This document shows, in pieces, positions 13,301-24,877 of a stretch of 64,000 nucleotides of DNA; within the stretch, counting starts at the first letter, position 1, and each line of letters starts with the position of its first letter. The notes under the pieces are model-generated. The model had not been told where the DNA came from. It did no database searches and was given only the letters and a program-made list of their open reading frames with translations. The translations under genes were made by a program, and so were the position numbers. The stretch comes from Panicum virgatum (Eukaryota > Streptophyta > Magnoliopsida > Poales > Poaceae), in contig NC_053146.1 in the NCBI RefSeq assembly GCF_016808335.1, forward strand, positions 7,789,015-7,853,014, in the 5' to 3' direction.

Positions 13301-14896
13301 AACTTTTGTGTTATGCAAATTTTCATTTGAAACTCACTTTTTGAACTATTTATAAAATTTCAAACTTGCACAAAAGAGCTTTGGTTTTATTCAGTTTTTG
13401 ATTTGTTTTTGGCTGAAGTTCAATTGAGCACATGTCAATTGAAGTACCTCTCATGAGCCAACTAAAATTTTGTGCACATTTTTGAATTGAAATTTGAGTA
13501 GCTTTTCTCTCCTTTTTCTTTCTCCTTTAATTTCTTTTGTATACTTTGACTTTTATTTGACCCCTTCTCCTTGAATTAATTTCCCAAATTTTTCTTTTAA
13601 GTTTAAATAGGGTACAGTGATCTGTATTTAAGTGTACTGACACCTGAGGTGTCACAGAGGGCGGCTCCGGAGTGAGGGAAAAGAGAGAGGGAGGAGAGAG
13701 GACCCGATCCCCGGCCGTGGCTTGGGCCGGGGTGGTCCGAGGCGGCCCGGCCACGAGAGCGGGCGGCGGTGAGCAGCGGCTGCCGTGGTGGCGCCGCTGC
13801 GAAGCTTGATATCAGCCAAAGAGAAGGGGGAAACAGGGAGGAGAGCGAGGGGAATATATTGCGCCCCTCACCTTGGGCGGAGGTGGAGCGAGGAGGCGGC
13901 TCCGCGGTGGCTTGCGGCGGCGGCTCTGGAGCTCTGTGTGGCAGCGCTGCGGAGTTAGGGAGGAGGGGGGTGTGCGGAGGCTGGGGTGGAGAAGCGGCGC
14001 GGGGGCCCTTTTATAGGACGAGCAAGGCGGTGGGGCGGTGGAACGCGGCGGTGGCAGCCATCGAGCGGCGTGGGGTGCCTTTAATGGCGCTCCGGCTGAT
14101 TGCGGCCGTCGTGGAGTGGCGCACGGGTGGCGAGGCGGGCGCAGAGGTGACGGGACGCTTCGGGCAGGTGTGAGCGGCAGCAGGAGGCGCTGTGCAAGCA
14201 CAGGGGCGGCCAGCGGCGAAGGCGGGGGGCCGCACGTGGGAGCAGTGGCCTGGCGCGTGCTGGCAGGGCAGGGCGCCAGCGGCGGGCGGTGCGGCGTGCA
14301 GCGTGGCCATGCGGTTTGCGTGCGCGCGTTCCTGGACGGGGGAGTGGTGGCCGGCGGCTTGGCGGCGGGCGTCGCGGCGGGCGGCGCGGCGGGTGACCTG
14401 GCCGCGTGGAGCACGCGCAGCAGCGCTCGCGCGGCGGCGGTGCTTGGCGCGGCGGGTGCGCGAGCCAGATGGGAGGCCGGGAGCGGTGGCGCGCGCGCGT
14501 GCGCGGGCGGCGCCGAGGCAGGTGCACGTGCGGGCGTGGTGACGAGCTGAGCAGCGCGCGGGGGAGAGCGGCAGAGGGGAGGGAGGAAGAACAGAGGGAG
14601 AGGAAAAAGAAAATGAAAAAGAAAAAGGGGAAGAGAGAGAGAAGAGAGAGAGGGAGAGACTCGCACCGGCGCTGATCGCGGCGACGACCGCGGCGCCGAT
14701 CGGCCACGCTCCGCGGTCGCGTGCGCGCGCAGACGAGGCCACTGGGAAAGGGGTCGGGGGTTGGAAATCGGATGTTTGGAACAGAGAAAGATTAGGGTTC
14801 AGGGTTTTAATACGATTTTGAGCTCAACGATGAAAAGTTTTTGGAAAAAATATTTTAGCGCGTGATTTAATTTTGATAGATTTTCGGGATGTCACA
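7301..14896 (-). mobile_element. Solo-LTR-like unit, family B, interrupted by a nested unit
   Basis: The unit starts TGAAGCGTCCCC and ends GGGATGTCACA, with the perfect target duplication GAAGG at 7296-7300 and 14897-14901. Removing the nested 9396-13656 unit and one copy of its GAGGG duplication leaves about 3.3 kb. On the minus strand it begins TGTGACATCCCGAAAATC, again a gypsy-type LTR start. No retroviral-type genes are visible. The GC-rich part at 13660-14700 yields long low-complexity frames on both strands that I do not call genes. Confidence 0.78.
9396..13656 (-). mobile_element. Solo-LTR-like unit, family C, nested inside family B
   Basis: The ends are TGTGGCGGAACC and GAGGTGTCACA, with the perfect target duplication GAGGG at 9391-9395 and 13657-13661. 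Length is 4261 bp. On the minus strand it starts TGTGACACCT. AT-rich sequence (about 10700-12290) is followed by a GC-rich block (12300-13170). No coding domain is recognisable. It inserted after the surrounding family B unit, as the nesting shows. Confidence 0.78.
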
Positions 14897-15423
14897 GAAG
14901 GCCGGCGTCGCCCTCCTCGAGATCGTTGGTGGCGGCAGCGTCTCCCCGGCCCCCTAGCTGCTCCGCCATGCCGGCCGGGTGGTTGGGGAGGGCACGAAGA
15001 TGCTTCTGCGCACATGGGCTCCATAGCACCGAGCTGATAGCGGACGTCCTCTACGTTCGCTTGGAATAGCGGACGCGAGGACTTCTGCTTGGATAGCGGA
15101 GCCGGTAGCGTACACCGCTACGACATTTTTTTTTGCGCTACCCAGTCCTGGAGGAAGCGATACTGGACTGGATACCGGATCCAGTGTGAGCAGCCTAATC
15201 CGGCCAGCGAGGGAGGGTCTGGTGGCGTGCGCGGGGTCGAAGCACAGTGCTGGCGGCGCCATGGATCCGGCCAGTGCGGCGGCGGCGGCAACATCGTCGA
15301 TCGCCTGGCTGAGTGGAGAGGGCCTTGAGCACCGGAAAGAAATCAATCGGAATCTGGGAACACTTGTGATCGACCGACGTGCTGTTCGATTGCGTGCGCA
15401 TCTGATTGCTGATAAGGACGCGA
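14897..15423. other. Unassigned GC-rich stretch between repeats
   Basis: This is the downstream flank of the family B insertion. With the insertion removed, a short frame reads across the junction and stops near 14958, but I do not recognise it. A second short frame starts at the ATG at 15261 (MDPASAAAAATSS...). It could be a captured first exon, but it has no domain. No gene is called. Confidence 0.3.
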
Positions 15424-15830
15424 TGGCTGGAGTCCGAGTCGGCTGTTCTGCTCGAATCGGCGTAGGAGTAGCAGGCGGACGCCGTGGGTAATCCGGCTCG
15501 GAGTTGAAACTCGGCGCGACGGCCGACGGGGCTTGTCTTATTATTATTATTCTTTTTGTCCACAAGGTGGTCCCGGTCCGCAATTATCTCTCGCGGATGG
15601 GCCTTGGACCCCTATCCAACCAAAGCTGATGACCAGACAGACAGCCTAATTGTGTTTTAGTAAGGCCCAGTTTTTCTGTCACTACCCAAAAGGATAGGAG
15701 AGCGAATGTAAAAAAAACAATAAAATCTAATAAAAAGAAACAGACTAGGACATCATAACTTGGGGCCCTTTTAGAGACAAAAGAAAAGAGGGAATGATCA
15801 AGAAATTTATGGATTTTTCGGTGTTTAGAA
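15424..15830. repeat. Dispersed repeat R, short third copy
   Basis: This segment is similar to the first 400 bp of the repeats at 16077 and 29845. Shared landmarks are 'ggctggagtccgagtcggct', 'gcggatgggcct', 'cctaattgtgttttagta' and 'aggagagcga'. It diverges from them after about 15820. Element class unknown. Confidence 0.6.
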
Positions 15831-15901
15831 CCACCGGCTAGTAAATCTCGTGCTTTGCGTGTATTGCTAGGATGGTACACAAGAAGATACAGGGTTTATT
15901 C

Positions 15902-16070
15902 TTTTTTCTCGAATACGCAGGAGAGCTGCGCATCATTGTATTAAGACGAAAAGTTTAGAATACAACAACGCGACTATAAAGTACACGCCAAGAACAGAGG
16001 CACCCGGGGGCGCAACTCAACTGAAAGAACAACTAGAATCCCCAAGAGGGGGCCAACTCAGAAATGTACT
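15902..16070 (-). mobile_element. LINE 3'-end fragment
   Basis: A T-run at the left edge is followed by 'ctcgaatacgcaggagagctgcgcatcattgtattaag' in two adjoining pieces. On the minus strand this is the conserved 3' end of many grass LINEs ending in an A-tail. No reverse transcriptase remains. The call rests on recall of this 3' end. Confidence 0.5.
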
Positions 16071-16076
16071 ACTCTT

Positions 16077-17750
16077 GGGGTGGCTGGAGTCCGAGTCGGC
16101 TATTCTGTCCGAATCGGCGTCTGGCCGACTGACTAGAGACAAGAGTAGCACTGTAGCAGGTGGACGCCGCTGTGGACAATTCGGCTCCGAGTTGGAGCTC
16201 GGCGCGATGGGGGCTTGTCTTGATTTTGTCAACTACAACATGGTCACGGCCCACCATTATCTCTTGCGGATGGGCCTAATAATGGACCCCTATCCTATCA
16301 AAGCTGACGGTGACGGCCAGATAGACAGCCTAATTGTGTTTTAGTACGGCCCAGTATTTCTTGCACTACACAAACAGGCTAGGAGAGCGAATGTAATAAA
16401 AAACAAAACAATAAATATAAGAAAAAAAAGAAACAGGTTAGGTTAGCATAACTTGGGGCCCGTTTAGGGAGAAAAGAAAAGAGGGAATGATTAAAAAAAA
16501 TTCCGGATTTATTTCATATGTTTTATTTTACTATCCTAAAGATCCAAAGTCAGCATAGGGATGGAAATTGAATATTAATGATCCATATTTATTTGATTTC
16601 ACAATTGGTAAAACTGAATTTGTATATGGAACATCCATATAAGATATCGATTGACACGTGGATACAAACTTATAGTTTCAATGTGGAAGTGGAAAGAATA
16701 TGCACTATGGATATGGATATGAAAGCGGTAATGCTAGGGATCTGGCATCCAATCTGCCGGATGCCCTATCCACTCATCCACGCAGTTCGCTCGTCTCTCG
16801 TCCCCTCCCACATCCTTCACCCCCACACCTCGGAGCTCCCTAGCCTGCGGCGTCGTCCGCACCCGTCCGGCAACCTCCTTCTCGAGGCTCGGCTAGGCGC
16901 GGGTGTGGGCGGAGCTCGCGCAACGGCTAAGGGCAGAGCTCCCATTGTCTAGGGGCAAAGCTCGTCGGCAGCGCAGCCGGCCGCGGGCGTCCTCCTCCCC
17001 CACACTCCAGCGACCTCCTCCTTTGGCCTAGTGGCGGAGCTCACCAGCAGTGTGGCCGGCTGCGGGCCGCCGCTCCTCGCAGCTTCCCCCACGCTGGCCG
17101 ATGGAGGAGCTCCGGCCGGCATCCATGGCGGGATAACAGGCAGGTTTTGCTGGATTGCTGCAAGCATATGTTACATGTGTTTAAGATGTTCATAAGAATG
17201 TTGCAAGTGTTTCATGTGGATGTTGCAAAAGTAAATCTAGATGATGCAAGGTTGCATATGCTTTCACAGATATGTAGCAAGTGTTTAATCGGGTTGTTAT
17301 TACATTTTAATTGAGATGTTTCATGTGGATTTTATATGTTTCATGAAACATGAAACAAATATTGCGGCGGGTTTTTGCTCATCATCAACGGATGGCTAAC
17401 AATTTTTCAACAAGTTTTGATGTCGCAAATGCTGATTTTCAATATGTTTCAGTTGACCCGGCCGGTCATCTTGCATGCAACATTAGACAATGTTGCGGTG
17501 GGAATTTTCTCTCCGGTGGTACCGTGATACCGTCCGATGGCAACGTCTGGATCGGGCGTCCAAGCCATAGCAGCTCCGAATAAAAAAAATTAAAATACCT
17601 CTAATAGGCATACATGGATCAGATGCGTTATGACTCGTAAATATATTTTTAGAAAATAAGTAAAATTGAGAAATAGAATAAGTCACTAAGTCATATACAT
17701 ATAAATATTCATCTAAATTATCTTGATATTTGGATAGGACATGGACTTTT
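16077..17750. repeat. Dispersed repeat R, long copy 1
   Basis: The segment is co-linear with 29845-31490 over about 1.6 kb. It contains the 'cggcccaccattatctcttgcgg' block, an AT-rich part with 'gatccatatttatttgatttc', a GC-rich part (16760-17130) and a 3' part rich in 'gttgcaa/gtttcat' words. Copy 2 has about 110 bp more in the GC-rich part, apparently a tandem unit lost here. No coding domain is seen. It lies just upstream of segmental duplication copy 1. Confidence 0.7.
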
Positions 17751-20700
17751 TCGTATTAGTTACGATAATACATATGACGTACAATAAATAAATATGACTG
17801 CACATATAGAAAAATAAACAGTAATTGTTGGGTGACGGTGTAGAAGCCTGGATTTCTTTTATTTGCAAGGTGATGTAATCAATTGTTAAAGCAATAATGT
17901 TTAAAAAATGAAGTTTTAAACTCCAAGCAACTACAATATGAATTTTAGTTGCTGAAATTTCTAATGCCGATACTAATTTTAGGATTTTCCCGCCGCCTCC
18001 TATTTTAACTTTTGAATTGTCAGCCTCTTTTTCTTTAAAAAAAAGGAGAGAAGAAACTGTCTGTGATATCTTTTGTCACGTACGGCTTCAGCTTCTTGAA
18101 ATGCCTTTGCCTTTCTTTTACTACCACAAAAATATAGTTCAACCATAGTCCATAGATATGTGCACGGCTGGAGAAGACAAATATTGGACTCCAGAAGTAG
18201 ACTAGAGTAGTTTACAAGTGAACAGATTTGACTTCAATAAAAAAGCACTGAAGTAGTGCCTCTTTTTAATTATTGGCACTGGTAGTATAGGGTAGTATGA
18301 AAAGGCCAATGATATTATTATATAGGTCTACTATGCCTGACGTAGGGCGGCTGGATACGACGAAACACCTGGACGTCATCATCCTTGATCTGTCCATCTG
18401 CACACTCGACAGTTTACTAATCAGCAAAACTTTAATTATTAGCCTTCTGTGTAGATATATAATCTACGTCTGATCTGGACTATACAATTACAAAATACAA
18501 TCTGTTGCTCTATCTATCTGATGTCTTAACAACAAATTTGAGAAGAGAGAGAAAGGCAAAGTTTGTAGTTTGGGTTAGTATTTTTGCAATATATTTATCG
18601 AAAATCTGTCATAATATACAGATAGTATAATATTGTTGGCGCAATCAATCATCACATCATGTGTGAGAGTCAAACTTAATTTCTGCAGAAAAGAAGCTGT
18701 AACTGATCCAAAAAAATATCACAATTAAACTAATAGAGTGTATATAATTAATGTGTAGGGTCAGTGAGCCAAAATTAAATAGTAAATATTCTGCCTGAAC
18801 TAGAAAAATGTTGCCCCGGTCATCACTTGTCGCACCTACTATATACAACCTAATCAGGGGGGCGGTGCAAGTTGTCGCATATTGCAAAATATCTGAACTA
18901 GGGAAGAATAACAAATGACTGTACTCATGCTTTATTTTCTGGTTATCAAAACTAGCTAGCCTAATTGCGTGTATGTCAACTTGAAAACATAATGTGATGG
19001 GTTTACTTAGTGTATCCTGCATCCAATAAAAAGGAGGTTACAATTCCCAAGGAAACTTAAAAGGTGTCCGGGAAACACTTTTTTGGTAACTCTCGTTTTT
19101 GCCCCTTTGACCTCCCTTGATGTAGAAGTGATCTCTTTTTTTTTTTGAGAGCATATGTAGAAGTGATCTCTTTCAGACCTTGCGGGCTTAATGTGATCTG
19201 TACCTGATGGCATCTGCATATGCATGTGCATCTTTGGAGAAGCACAGATCGATGAAGCTGTAAGTGATTAATTAATATAAGAGCAGCATATAACTCACTG
19301 ATGATAGGATCTGAACATGATGATTACTTGTTAATGCGTCGATAGGCAGTAGAGAGGTCATACAAATATTTGTGTAGCCTGTACTTCTTTTCTTGCGATA
19401 GTATAATAAGGGCAAAGTAGTGCTAGATTCGCGGAAAGAGTTCTTAACTCCAGATGAACAGTTAATGTAATGCATGCTACTAATGGAGTCTATACACTGA
19501 ACCTGCTGGCTCCATCCTCCATGATAGCATACCATTCTTTAGGACAACATGAGTATTGTAAATTATCTGTTTGTTCTATCTGCTATGCACTTACTAGGTA
19601 GCTGCCATACCACAAGTCGGGTTTTTTTTTAAGATGAAAGTAGATAAAAGCAAACCAATAACTAAGTTGTGCAAAGTTAACATTTTTTTCTCATGAAAAT
19701 TACCCAAAACAACGAGCTGCTGGTCTAGGAAGTTTTGAGTTGCTCTTTACTAATTTGATGGTTAAATTGAAAATGAGATAGTAGAAAAAGGAAATCAACT
19801 ATTAACTTGTGATCTCTCAACTTTATGGAATTTCTAGTATTATGTTTTCACATCTAATATGAAATGTAATTTTAATTATATAAGTGTTTTTTGAGCTAAC
19901 TCTTATTAATTAACTCAAGGTCCTTGAGTTCCTCAAATTAAAACTAGATGCTTTCCACTTAATTAAACTGCAGCTACAATCTATTGAGTATGCATTTAGG
20001 AATGGATTCTATGTACACAATCCATTTTTTTCACAGGATAAGTTTTTAACAACTGAGATTTGCTGTAGTAGATGAAAAATTGAGTTTCTGAGCTCATATT
20101 TTCAAGGAAAAATTAAAATGTTTTTATCACATAAGCATAAGGAAGGACCCAAGCATCTTTGGTATGGAAGGTGTTCTCGGAATGGAAAACATGGTTTCAG
20201 GGTAGATGCAAGATTAGAACCCGCAAAACTGGGATAATTTTTCCATTCACAGAACTGTAACAATTTGGGGATAGTTTTTGATCGATGTCTATACTATTCA
20301 ATCACTTTCCTCCACCCATGTGCATAGATCTGTACATATTCAAAAAACATTAAATTTGAAGAAAAAATTCCATATTTGCGTATATATGTAATTTAGGTGA
20401 TTGAAAGGTCGATAAGAATTTGTTGGAGATCTAGCAATGTGTATACAGTTTAGAACCTTTAGAGGTATATATATCAAACACAGAACAGAAAAAACAAAAA
20501 TGTACCAACCTATAACCTTGTTACTAGTTACAGGTTTCAACAACAATGGCTGCAACACTAATAATGACATCATCCCAGCTAAATTGGATAAGTAGCAGGA
20601 TGGCCTTTATGTGCTTGAGCCACCCAAACAACCTCAAGCGTGGCAAGAACGTATGACAACGAATCCAGAACCAAACTGACAAAATTGCAGGTGCATTTCA

Positions 20701-20993
20701 TTCAACTCCACAATGGAAGCACAAGCCACTTCTACAAGATTCACCACTACACTGTCTTAGTTTGATGTGAGAAAATTGAAAAATAAATTCTATGGCATGT
20801 ATATGGTAGCTGCGAAGCCTCTTATTCTGACTCAGGATGGAAATAAAAATAAATTTAAATGAATTGACTACGACAGAATGGATGAATTGAACCAAGTAAA
20901 AACTAGCAAAAGCGCATGCGACGAGCGCACGACCGGCCTGTTGTCAATGTGTATAGGGTGTGTGCGTGCGCCGTGCGTTCTTCTATCGGAAAT

Positions 20994-22003
20994 TCAGGCG
21001 TCAGTGAATGATGGATGACACAGATGATCGCCGCTGAATGGGTTCCCTAGCTCATTGATCGGATAGAGCGAGAGCAGCTCCTCCAAGTAATCCGCCCCAA
21101 GGTCCTCCAGCTCCAGCACGGAAGCAGCCGGAGCAGCAGCCTGCTTTCGCTTGCCATGCCCGTGGCTGCTCGGCGGCGCCGTCGTCTGTTCCTTGCCGGC
21201 GTCCGCCTTCTTGCTCCGGGGCTGGCGCTTGCGGATGCAGTGCCGCCGCTTGAGCGCCATCACCGGCGAGTCCCCCGCGGCGGCGCCGGTGGCGGTGAGG
21301 CCCAGCGCGCGCAGCGACTCCTGCACGTGCTCGACGCGGAAGTTGAGCACCGCGGCGGGGCCGCGCATGGAGTAGGCGGCCTGGTCGTAGGCGAGCGCGG
21401 CGGCCTCGGGGGTGTCGAAGGTGCCGATCCAGACGCGCTCGCCGTTGCGCGTGGAGTCCCGTATCTCTGCCGCGTACTTGCCCCACGGCCGCTTCCGCAC
21501 CCCGATCAGCGGCGCGTCGTCGTCGGCCGCCTGATGGCCGGCCTGCGGCAGGAAATAGCCGCAGCCGCCGCCGCCGACGAAGCACTGGAGGAGCTGCTGG
21601 AGGTGGTTGTGGAGATGGGGGCCCCTCCCATGAGGGCGCTGAACCGACCCATGTCCGCCACGCCCACGCTGTCTACTTGGTAGCTGTAGCGTTCGTCGTC
21701 CATGCCGCCGCCGAAATGCAGCAGCTGCATTTGGTGGTGGTTGGAGGGTGCGGCGGCGCCGGACGACGACCAGCTGGCGGCTGCAGATGAGGATGAATGG
21801 TAGTAGTAGTCGCCACTATACGTGTGAGGATCGTATGTGGAGAACGGCTGGAAGCCGGCGGAGGCGTCCATGGCGCCGCCGCCGCCGTCGTAGTGTTGTT
21901 GGAAGCTGTAGTGGCTGTCACAATGCGCGTAGGCGGTGGCGGCGGCGGCGGTGACGGCGTGGCCATAGTAGTAGCTGGTGTCGAAATGAGACTCCATGAT
22001 CAC
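20994..22003 (-). pseudogene. AP2/ERF transcription factor, frameshifted copy
   Basis: The ATG is at 22003. The first 145 codons or so match the intact copy at 54826-55872. At about 21571-21576 a 34-nt stretch present in copy 2 is missing, so translation leaves the frame and stops at 21506-21508, just before the AP2 domain. The AP2 domain itself ([16 protein letters not shown]..., [11 protein letters not shown]) and the acidic EDLL-like tail remain open in another frame from 21500 down to 20994. They have no ATG of their own before the domain. A further 6-nt in-frame difference lies in the poly-Ser run. The AP2 domain is nearly unchanged, so the break looks recent. A sequencing or assembly error in this GC-rich repeat cannot be excluded. 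If the deletion is real, the product would be about 165 residues with no DNA-binding domain. Confidence 0.85.
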
Positions 22004-22151
22004 ACGCTCTCACCTCCGGAGTTTGTCCAAATTTGGGGCAATTGATGTGTGTAGAGCTGGCTAGCTAGAGTATGATGTGGTCCAACGCAACGAACGAGTA
22101 TGTAGTAGTCTAGCTATGGCTACCTTAACAATGTAGCCCGCGGTCTAGGTG

Positions 22152-22159
22152 CTTATATA
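22152..22159 (-). promoter_or_regulatory. TATA box of ERF copy 1
   Basis: On the minus strand tatataag lies about 150 bp upstream of the ATG at 22003. The equivalent in copy 2 is tataaataag at 56027-56036. The spacing suits a plant core promoter. Confidence 0.55.
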
Positions 22160-22695
22160 CACACACAATTCTTGTACCGCATTTCGATTAGCCTAATTTG
22201 ATGATTGTTTAGTTTTGACTTGGGGTTCGAATTTCAGATTTTTTATTTTTTTATTTTTTTGCGGTGCATTTCAGAAATATGAAATTTCGTTAACACATGT
22301 GTGGAGGGGGGCATTGGATGGGTGTGTACGGAGGGAAGCACTGAGGGTGTTGTTGATCCATGGTTCCAAATGAACAAGCTCTTGGACCCTGGCATGTAGG
22401 GGGAGGGTACGTAGCTGCATACATATGCCAATGTATCTGATGATCAAGACATCACGAGGGTCAGCATTTTCTCCTCAACCGGTATAGAGCGGGAGAAACA
22501 TTTGATATTAACTTATTAAGATAACTAACCATGCCCATCCATTCCTCGATTACTTGAACATTTATTTCGTAATTTTACCAGTCTAATTTATTAGTTTCCA
22601 ATCTTTTCCATCATAAAAAATCGTTTGCAATCCAACCATCCACGTATGGATCCTGTTAGAACCAACCTATACCTGCCATCCTATCAAAATATTAA

Positions 22696-23443
22696 GGGTA
22701 ATGTCCGATTTTTAACCATGAACTATCATCGTCCGATTTTCTACCCATAACTACAAAACCGGACACTCTACACCAACCAACTATAAAAACCGTGTAGAGT
22801 ACTTCCTCAAGGCGAAACTACCCGATTTTGGTCCACGTCACCTGTCCGACGTGGCGTTAGTGGCCACGTCAGCTTTTCTTCTTTTACCATCTCCTCTCTC
22901 TTTATCTCACAGACAGGTGGACCACCTCCCCCTCTCTCTGTTAGACCATGGCCACGGCACAACGACGGGCACGACAGCCAGCTCGCCACCGACATTGGGG
23001 ACCCGGCCACACAGCTTCTCCTAGGCTCGTCGGCGGCGAGGCACCTTCCCTTCCTCCTCTGCCATCACCCACTACCGTCACCGACTTTACCTAGCTACTG
23101 CTGCCGCGTCCTCCCCGGTGCTCCCACTTGCCCTCGTGCTCCGCCAAAGCCTACCCAACCCCCGGCGTGCTCGCTCCTCCCGGCCCCACCCTCCCCCGCC
23201 GCCGCGCGCAGGCTCCTCCATTCGCTCCACCACCTCCGCTTGCGCGCAGGTAAATGGAGAAAAACTGGCGTGGCCACAGGCGCCATGTCGGACAAGTGAC
23301 ATGGACCAAAACTGAGCGGTTTCAGTTCAAGGGGGTAATCTGAACGGTTTTGATAGTTGGTTGGTGCAGGATGTCCAATTTTGTAGTTCTGTGTTGAAAA
23401 TCAGACGATTGTAATAGTTCAGGTTGAAAAATAGACTTTACCC
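22696..23443. mobile_element. Non-autonomous Mutator-like element, copy 1
   Basis: The element is flanked by the perfect 9-bp duplication AAATATTAA (22687-22695, 23444-23452). Its long terminal inverted repeats of roughly 140 bp start GGGTAATGTC and end GACTTTACCC. A 9-bp target duplication plus long inverted repeats is the signature of Mutator superfamily elements. The 748-bp unit has no transposase. Its interior (22920-23260) is GC-rich and could be a captured host fragment, as in Pack-MULEs, but I do not recognise a source gene. The same insertion with the same flanks is in copy 2, so it predates the duplication. Confidence 0.82.
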
Positions 23444-24787
23444 AAATATTAATAGTATCATAACTAGGCATATAAATCCTCCCTTATCAATTACCATCAT
23501 ACCGGCAGTGGTGAATACCAAATAACTACACTACATGTATTGTGTCCCAACCTCGTTTGCGTGGAAGAAAACACCAGTGACTACAATAGAGTAAAAGATT
23601 CATTGTTTTCAAACAGCAAAGTAATTTGCTATTAATAGATTTGGAACTAATCGTACCATATTATTAAGTAGCAACAAGTCCTGTACAAAGATAAATTGTG
23701 CTCAACACTGATTAATATCGTCTAGAAAATGTTGCTTTGTATCTCCAAAATTATCTGAACTTCAACTTAAAGTCATGCGATCAAGCTCTCCATCACCATG
23801 CCCGTGCCATGCTATATATGTAAATATGGATTTTTCTAGTGTAGGCAAGGCTAGGACCTCAATTTCATGGGCGCCTATTTCAAACCAAAGCAAAGCAATA
23901 AGCAACCCTTGAACCCCTCCACATCACAACTGATGAGTCAAGCGGGGTGATGAACTTTGAAAGTCATATATATAAAGAGTATAATTTGCTCCCTAAATCA
24001 CCAAAATATCATTCCACTTGAATCATACAACCCAAACTCCGCACCGCCAACTTTTTTAAGACACAATTTTAGAATTTGTCATCATCTTCAACAAGGGGAG
24101 AACATTGACCCCAAACCATTGTTGCCCCAAAATTGAACAATTGTACTAGCTAATAACTAGAAATAATATCTCTCGAAGCAACAAAGAAGCTGCGGTGGAA
24201 GAATAATAAACTGGTCTGTTTGTTTTGTTCTTGTCTCACTTTATAGAGGCATATATATGGAGTTGCCTCAGGGCAGACCATTTTAGAAATTTGATGGAAG
24301 GCTCCATTCATTGCGGCTGGCTGCTGCACCTGCACGCATATCTGGAACAGATAGACCTATCAGAGGCATATCTGGTTCTTGGAAGCAACCAGTAGCACGT
24401 GAAGGATCTATGTATGGCTCTAGCCGGCTGCTACGGAAAGCTAGAAGCAATTTACATATATAGTACATTTCCTATTTTTATACTAGCTAGTATGTAGGGA
24501 TCGAAGATGCTCAAAGGAACAAGGTAGCGTCTGCCAGTGAATTTATATAATTGTTGACATATATAGTTGTGTCGTAAGCTAAGAGTACTACGTTCCCTAG
24601 ATAATAAATTCAGAGACAAAAAAGAACAACGACTGAGAAAATTCATATTTTAATATAATCACGCATTAATGCGCGCATTCTTAGAAGGGGGCAAGCAAAT
24701 GGCACATAAAACACTGTTAAAATCCATGTCCATACAGAAGGGCCTCTCGGCCTCATATGTCATTCCCAGGATGGATGTCATAAAACT

Positions 24788-24877
24788 TTGTTTGCTTGGC
24801 TTGTCAGCCAATCAGCCAGCTGTGTTTTTCTCTCATACCAAATCAGCACCAGCCACCAGCCACTAGTCAGCCAGCAG
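24788..24877. mobile_element. Short MITE, truncated at the duplication edge
   Basis: It begins tttgcttggcttgtcagcc and is identical in layout to the intact copy at 58469-58613. It stops at 24877, where similarity between the two duplicated segments also ends. The second terminal repeat is missing. Confidence 0.7.

Larger units (their letters stand above)
17823..24877. repeat. Segmental duplication, copy 1 (contains broken ERF)
   Basis: About 7.05 kb is co-linear with 51668-58558 (6.89 kb) at visibly high identity, including non-coding sequence. Both contain an ERF gene, a Mutator-like element with its flanking duplication, and the same short MITE. Notable differences: a 34-nt deletion in the ERF of copy 1; about 160 bp near 22285-22455 present only in copy 1; about 50 bp at 24285-24335 present only in copy 1; and about 50 bp near 56105 present only in copy 2. 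Outside the ERF and the two transposons I see no gene in it (17823-20990 and 23453-24785 hold only AT-rich non-coding sequence). Confidence 0.92.

Noticed and set aside
7301..13656. Pairing of the 7301 terminus with the 13656 terminus as one element.
   Set aside because: The flanking 5-mers do not match (GAAGG against GAGGG). Pairing 7301 with 14896 and 9396 with 13656 gives two perfect duplications and proper nesting.
12381..14742. Several frames of 200-284 codons on the minus strand.
   Set aside because: Same reason: low-complexity Pro/Ala/Arg products of GC-rich LTR DNA, overlapping in several frames.
20340..20895. Short minus-strand frames conserved in both segmental duplication copies (also 54288-54727).
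   Set aside because: The whole segment is nearly identical, so conservation says nothing about coding. They are short, lack a domain, and differ by frame-breaking indels between copies.
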